DNA from: Sclerotiophoma versabilis | Lineage: Eukaryota > Ascomycota > Dothideomycetes > Pleosporales > Didymellaceae | Reading direction: 5' to 3' | Assembly: GCA_012274445.1 (NCBI GenBank) | Contig: JAAROD010000004.1 | Span: forward strand, 682,001-746,000 | DNA length: 64,000 bases | Shown: positions 58,641-64,000 of the stretch, piece after piece | Layout of the letters: every line of letters begins with the position of its first letter | How positions within the stretch are numbered: position 1 is the first letter of the stretch | Position numbers and translations under genes: made by a program | The notes under the pieces: generated by a model | Told to the model about the DNA's origin: nothing | Seen by the model: only the letters and a program-made list of their open reading frames with translations | The model's database searches: none

Positions 58641-60804
58641 TTATCCTACTGGATCAGCCACGGAAACACTGCTCAAAAGTGAGTCCCAATGGTTCCAGGT
58701 TATTACAGATGGTGCCAACCAGGATTGGGGGTCTAGATGCGCAAACATGTTACCCGCGAGGTGCGGTACCGCTTGGCAGGCTTCGACGAATTCATTACCG
58801 TGATCAGACCAATCAGAACGTAGCTCTGACTCTGATAGTGCGTGCAATTGGTTTGGTAAGAACGCGGTCTGAATCAACGATGAATTAGACGAGTTTTGGT
58901 TGCCAATCTCGATTGACCATGTCTCGAGTGTGTTTCTAGAGATAGTAAGAAGATGAAAGCACCCAGCCTTACATTACACGGTGGAAACTTACAGCAAACA
59001 ACGGAGAACCGGCGCAGCCTTCACGCAGATGGGGCTTACTTCGACTAGGGTTTCAAATCTGTCGGCACAATCCTGTATCAAGGGTAAGAGACCACTATGG
59101 ACGTCTTCCCCAGAGTGTCTGGCCAGCATGGCAATGAGAGATACAGCGGCATGGAATGCGTGAAAGCTGCATACACCTCGAAGATACCATCCAAAGGGTG
59201 AATAGTCAATGCGGGTGCTAAAAATACTATGTATCTGAAGGAGCTCTTTAGCACTCTCTATGCATCTCGAAGAAGACCGACGGTATTGAAGGGTATCTGG
59301 TAGTGATGTCCTCATTGAGTGGTGGTGTAGAAGAAGTGTCAGTTGGTGCGCATACCCGTACAGGATGTTGAGGTGCACCTCGTGATATATGGACAATGGA
59401 GCTGATATGGAATGGGCTAGATATTTCTCTTCCCAGCTCTGTTTTTCATCCCGGATAGCCTTGTCCATCCTATCAATGAGGGCAGGTGGAGGTTGTCGCG
59501 CACTCAATACAAATGCACAAATATCGCTTGAGACGTTGTAGAGGCGGAATTTTAGGAGAAGGTAAGACATCTGCGTCGCAAGGCCCGAAACGGTAGGTAC
59601 AATCTGTACACCGGCTATTAAGTCGGAGTCGTTGAGGTCTGCAGGCAGCCGGACACCTTCAGATGCATGCCGGGGGTCTGGTCCGAGGTGGCCCAGCGAT
59701 GTGTTCTGAAGCATGTACAGCATCATGACACCAGCCCAACAGCGACGTCGCTCCTCACACCTGATCACATCTAAGCCGAACTCGGTCGGATCGACGTGAC
59801 AACCTATGGAGAGAGCGATGTGATATGTCATACCTAGTAAAGTCCATGTTTGGCCATGGCTGTGATTGATGCCATAAATAAGAATGATGAGTGTTTGTAG
59901 GGTAGTAATGTTCTGTTGCCACAGGTAGTTGTCCGCTTCTAAGCATTTGAAAGCCGCAGTGCGATATCGTTCGGAGAGTTCAGCAATCTGATCGGCGACA
60001 CTCTTCTTCCTTGAAAGGTCACCAAGAAGCTGGCTTGAGGGCTCGAGCGCTGTAACTGCTGTACCAAGGATGGCAAAGAGAAGTGCTAGCCATGAATGGG
60101 GCATGGACTCAGGATCTTGTTCGAACTGCACATATTGCTCGTCAAAGGTTGGATCGTGCAGGATATGGAATAGCTATCCTTCGTCAGCTACCAATATTCG
60201 GCTTACATGTTCTTTGACGTACAGATGCGAACGACTCGAAATACACTTTTTTCAAAAGAGTGCAGTGACTACGAGCCGGCAGATCAACGAGAAGATCGTG
60301 CGTGTCAACTTGTTTTTTGCCAAGCGGATACGGGCCACAGCCCATATCTATGGAGCCAGCCGCAGCTTGTTGTGGATGCGAGAGGGGTTGACCGCCGTCC
60401 GAGAATACTGAAAATGATATAAAGCGTACATGACCACTCTTGGAGAAAGAGAGGGTACCTTTGCTCTTGGTTGGTGGTGACACTAGCCGCGCTGTAAGAG
60501 ATATCTGTTCACTCGTGTCTTGCGCTTGCAGCATTGCCTCGAGTTTCGCAACTCTCGCAGCTAGGCTTTCTTTTGGTAACGAGCTAGTTGATGTTGATCG
60601 TTCGGAAGGCGGTGTTAGCGGCGGACATGGACGAGCAGGGGATGAAGTTGCGTCGCGACGTGCATAGATGCAATCCGACACGAGGGCTCGGCGCACGCAT
60701 GTCTCGCAAGGTGGAGGCCCGCGCGGCCGGTTGCAGCGTATTTTTCGAATGCGACAAGGCTCGCAGCTGATAGGCAAGCGTTTCTGGCGATGTTGTGCAG
60801 GCAT
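58641..60804 (-). CDS. Zn2Cys6 transcription factor 4
   Basis: Predicted nuclear regulator of 685 residues. Exons 60223-60804, 58993-60173, 58641-58935; introns 49 and 57 bp. The zinc cluster is C-x2-C-x6-C-x8-C-x2-C-x8-C starting SCEPCRIRKIRC at about residues 14-40. A leucine heptad (LAARVAKLEAMLQ) follows at about residues 80-95 and could mediate dimerisation. The fungal_trans domain covers LFHILHDPTFDEQY onward, with the SIGCHVDPTEFGLD helix pair and CEERRRCWAGVMMLY. Another in-frame ATG lies 27 bases upstream (60831). Three 17-bp repeats sit about 95 bases upstream of the start. It lies between the amidohydrolase and the FAD oxidase and may control both. Confidence 0.9.
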
Positions 60805-61443
60805 AATGGATTGAGGGTTGAGATGAAGCATAGTGCGGAGAAAGCGGGGATCCCAGCATTCTTTATATGCTTCTAGCCTAGTGACGTATCTTATTAGCTC
60901 GTGCACACTATCCGCTCGTGCACACCATCCGCTCGTGCACGCTTTTTGCTGAAACGAAGATTCAGCATTAAACACAAGTAGAAACAATACTCTTCTCGTA
61001 TTTATATCAGACTTTTTGGACTGATCGTATTACTAAAATCTTAATCCGACTTTCAAGCTAGAGTCTTTTCTGAACCACTTATCATTACTCTCTACTATTG
61101 TAGTGTTTTACTAGATGATAGCCTACCGTTCTATGGCCTCTCTTACACCTAAACTTGTCTCTAAGAGCCAATAAAACCGTGCATATACGCTTTACTGAGA
61201 GTGAAATCTCAATGGTTATTTAGGAAAGCTTTCCCACAAAATAGATATTAGGCTTTGTAAGCAAATTGACTCTATTAAAGCTAAAACGCTGATAAGAATA
61301 GAGTGAAGATCTAACATCTAATGCTGCTAGAAAATAGTTTTTCATCTAATCAATGATAACTTCTAACTATTCTCTCCGATATAGCTGTGCTTTAAAAGAG
61401 ATTCTTGTAGCATGTAATCATACTAAACATATGTGTTGTTAGT
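60805..61443. other. Promoter with tandem repeats, then AT-rich DNA
   Basis: Upstream of transcription factor 4 come three 17-bp repeats (60897-60947). From about 61000 to 61440 the DNA is AT-rich with stop-rich text like a mutated repeat relic; no gene seen. Confidence 0.45.
60897..60947. repeat. Three tandem 17-bp repeats with GTGCAC core
   Basis: Units begin at 60897, 60914 and 60931, each starting GCTCGTGCAC. The first two differ at one base; the third diverges in its last seven. The GTGCAC palindrome recurs at exactly 17-bp spacing, 93 bases upstream of the coding start of transcription factor 4. Confidence 0.75.
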
Positions 61444-62958
61444 CTACAAGCGTTTACCGTGAGGTAGTGGAACTGCGAGGCCGTATCCAGAGAAGAGAGC
61501 TTGGGGATCCACCGAAGCCTTAATCTTCTGAAGCCTTGCGAAGTTCGCGCCATACAGTCTTGAGCTCCACTCCTTCACACTCAGCTCTGAGTTGACGTAG
61601 TTGACAAAGCCACGAATAGGGGCCGACTTCTTCAAAGACTCCTCGAAAGGCTTGAGAAGACCTTGCATGTAGGCCAGGCCATCGCTCGGCCAGACACCTG
61701 CGCTGGCGACACCGTCAACACGAATCAGCCAGAGATTTTTGCCATGGGCGAATGCATGGTCGGTGTCTTTGATATCGCGACTGACTCCACCCCAGAGATC
61801 GAGAAACCCAGACTCAGTGAGGTCGGTTCGGTTGAGAGAGTGGTAGCTGTGTAGCAGCGCCTTTGCCTGCTTCAAATTCAATGGGTGGTCGTGTGTTGCC
61901 GTCCATGACTGGACGAGCGAAGCGCGGCCGCCGAGTGAACCTCCGGTAGGCGAGTCCATGCCGGCACCAGCGGCTGCTATCTCCGATTCCCAGAAGGAAG
62001 GAATTGCGGTCTTTGTCAAGTTTACTGTGGGTACAACCGACTGGAGCGACTTAACAAGCGGGGCAAAAACAGCATCGAACTGCTCCTCAGGTCCGTAAAA
62101 GAAGCCGGCAGACGCAAAGTTGCCAAGGGAGAAGCGCAAAGAAAGCTCATCAGGCGCCTTTCCATCGAGGACCCATTGCTGAATTGCCAGAAGGGCAGCA
62201 GAGCCGGTATCAGCATCAATGTCGCCCAGACCCAGGGAATAGCTTACGGCTCCATCGTGAGGGAGCTCGAATGTCTTTGTCGTTGCAGAGAGGGCAACAC
62301 CGAAGCTGGGCCCAGCGCCTTGAGCTGCCCAAAGAAGGTCTGATCCGGCACCAGCCGTGACGATCGTCCCATTGTACAGCATGTATTCAATCGAAACGAG
62401 GTTGTCTGAAGGGATTCCAAGAAATCGACTAGTTGTACCGAACCCTCCACCAAAACTGGATCCGACCAGACCAACATGGGAGCCTCGTACATGCGGGAAA
62501 TGACGCTTTTTCGTGTCCCAGAGGTACTTGGCAGTCGGTCCAATGTTTGCTCCTCCACCGAACGTCAGCTGATTCGTAGAGTTGTCGAAACTCAGCTCGG
62601 TGAAAGCCTGCATATCGACAACTAGGTTGCCGGGATTGCCAAAGCCCCAACCCTGAAAGGAATGTCCACGCGCAACAACTGACACCTTGACTGATGCGTT
62701 GCGTGCACATCCCAGAGCCAAGGCAACTTCACTCTTGTCTTGAGGGAAAGCGACGGAAACAGGTTCTCGTGGAATGCGGAACTGAAAGGAAGCGGTGTCA
62801 TTGGCCCAGGTGTTGTCTGTAGAGACCGTAGCATGCACGCCTCCGTTCGAGAGACAGGCGTGGATACTGTCTGCCTTGCTAGTCTGACCCAGCGCGAGGG
62901 CCGGTGCAAGACACAACAGTCCAAGCAGACCATGTCTGTAAGTTTCGGAAGGTGCCAT
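61444..62958 (-). CDS. Secreted FAD oxidase, BBE-like (AA7 type)
   Basis: Single-exon gene for 504 residues. A signal peptide covers about residues 1-24. An FAD_binding_4 domain follows, with His99 in VVARGHSFQGW as the likely covalent flavin ligand, and SSFGGGFGTTSRFLGI near residues 167-182. The C-terminal berberine-bridge (BBE) segment ends RLYGANFARLQKIKASVDPQALF. Relatives oxidise oligosaccharides at C1 or act in alkaloid and metabolite pathways. The cysteine that makes a second flavin bond in gluco-oligosaccharide oxidases is absent; Ser/His stands in that loop (GSHVGLVG). Several N-glycosylation sequons are visible. The gene follows transcription factor 4 on the same strand. Confidence 0.92.
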   Translation of the reverse strand: MAPSETYRHGLLGLLCLAPALALGQTSKADSIHACLSNGGVHATVSTDNTWANDTASFQFRIPREPVSVAFPQDKSEVALALGCARNASVKVSVVARGHSFQGWGFGNPGNLVVDMQAFTELSFDNSTNQLTFGGGANIGPTAKYLWDTKKRHFPHVRGSHVGLVGSSFGGGFGTTSRFLGIPSDNLVSIEYMLYNGTIVTAGAGSDLLWAAQGAGPSFGVALSATTKTFELPHDGAVSYSLGLGDIDADTGSAALLAIQQWVLDGKAPDELSLRFSLGNFASAGFFYGPEEQFDAVFAPLVKSLQSVVPTVNLTKTAIPSFWESEIAAAGAGMDSPTGGSLGGRASLVQSWTATHDHPLNLKQAKALLHSYHSLNRTDLTESGFLDLWGGVSRDIKDTDHAFAHGKNLWLIRVDGVASAGVWPSDGLAYMQGLLKPFEESLKKSAPIRGFVNYVNSELSVKEWSSRLYGANFARLQKIKASVDPQALFSGYGLAVPLPHGKRL

Positions 62959-64000
62959 CTTGAACGAAGTTCACTAAAAGGCGTTCGAAACAAACGGAGG
63001 AGCGAGAGGATTTGTTGAGATTGGAAGTTAGAATGAATGCTCAGTACTCAACGCGGAATTTGAGAGCCGCGAAAGACTTTCATACTTAAGAGCAGTTATT
63101 CCAAGACCACGACACTCGGCGCAATGACCGCCGCGGCGATTCTAGTATGAAAGATTGACTGAAGGGGTAATTGAGCTCGGTGGATAGCGGTGTACAATTA
63201 CAGGAGATTGTGATTCCGACTTGGCTAGCCCTAGCCAGGCCTTGGTTTTTCATCCACCTTCTGCAATTGCGTCTTGCACCACGCAGAAAACTGCGTTTTA
63301 TATTGCAACGTGCTCGACCACGTACTGCATCTAATTTGCGATGGCCTGGATCTGACGTCGAAACAGTCGATAAATCCTTTGAGTGGTGACATTCCTATTG
63401 CGGCGACATAGCCGGCGCGGTCCGAATAGAAAACACACCCTTGTCTAGTCTAGATCAGATAACGGCCTTGGGTGACATATCATTGTAGTATGTCGACCGT
63501 GATTGCTCAGCGATTGTTCAGCAGATGAGGCTGTGCTGCACGTGTATCTGGTGCCGAACTCCTGGCCGAGCTTACACTAAACGTAATTGTGCCTGTTGCC
63601 CTCTGGTCGTCTCTTGAACCACAAATCACCTGCGACTGAGGCTGAGGGTAACAAGCACCTTCCGCGCTTGTGTCGAGTGATGCTGCTTTCTCTAGACGTC
63701 GAGATTAATCTGTAGCCTGCGAACCCATCAATACGTGTCAAATTCAGGAAGTACGCTTGGATCCCTCCTCAGAACCGCCGACACCCACGCACAGATTGCC
63801 CTCGTATATGGCATCAATCTAATGATCGTAAAAGACCCTAGCATGTAATTTCATAAATGCCATCCCTACTAGGAGGCACCGAGGATTGTATCACTGCTGT
63901 CTCCTTTGTCGTGTGGTTGAACGCAGATCAGATGCACCAGCACTTCGGAGTACAATTCGTCATTTGTTCGCCGCCTTGGAGAGTGTTCTGCAATAGTGAC
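62959..64000. other. Right flank, no gene seen
   Basis: Promoter side of the FAD oxidase, then DNA with short frames only (for example 63171-63389). Nothing recognisable up to the edge. Confidence 0.4.

Noticed and set aside
1..64000. CRISPR arrays, insertion sequences with intact transposase, rRNA genes
   Set aside because: None found; the window is eukaryotic and no transposase or reverse transcriptase frame is recognisable.

Overview
The window is nuclear DNA of a filamentous ascomycete (Pezizomycotina). The signs are about 55 spliceosomal introns of roughly 46-99 bp with CTRAC-type branch points, four Zn2Cys6 transcription factors, fungal MFS transporters, a cutinase, a GH3 beta-glucosidase and an AA7-type oxidase. 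The run of LPxEIRN (2EXR/F-box-like) proteins and the carbohydrate- and cutin-degrading genes suggest a plant-associated Dothideomycete. That is an inference; no rRNA or other marker is present. I modelled 25 intact protein genes and one decayed gene, joining exons by frame, splice signals and family continuity.

Region 1 (1.5-9.5 kb): a Liz1/Dal5-like anion:cation symporter, a WW-domain protein, one LPxEIRN protein, an eight-exon Zn2Cys6 factor and a class I methyltransferase. Region 2 (10-18.7 kb): three more LPxEIRN proteins and a coiled-coil protein. All four LPxEIRN genes are split by a phase-1 intron at exactly the same Glu codon, and two of those introns appear to use a GC donor. An NmrA/isoflavone-reductase-like gene at 20.0-21.0 kb is followed by 3.8 kb without a convincing gene.

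Region 3 (24.7-40.2 kb): a DHA2-type efflux pump, convergent with a four-exon gene for a secreted 113-residue protein with 12 mature cysteines; a Zn2Cys6 factor; a ten-exon MFS carrier with a CCGG-rich inverted repeat in its promoter; a cutinase; and an intronless SGNH hydrolase. AT-rich gene-free stretches lie between them.

Region 4 (42-51 kb): a decayed AIF/AMID-like flavoprotein gene, then a GH3 beta-glucosidase and a sugar permease transcribed divergently from a 400-bp shared promoter, with a Zn2Cys6 factor behind the permease. This looks like an oligosaccharide uptake-and-hydrolysis module. Region 5 (52-63 kb): a protein fusing a fumarylacetoacetase-type domain to an alpha/beta hydrolase, an acetate-permease-family (GPR1/FUN34) protein, a cytochrome b5-domain protein, an amidohydrolase, a Zn2Cys6 factor and a secreted FAD oxidase. 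Together they read as a candidate catabolic cluster whose substrate is unknown.
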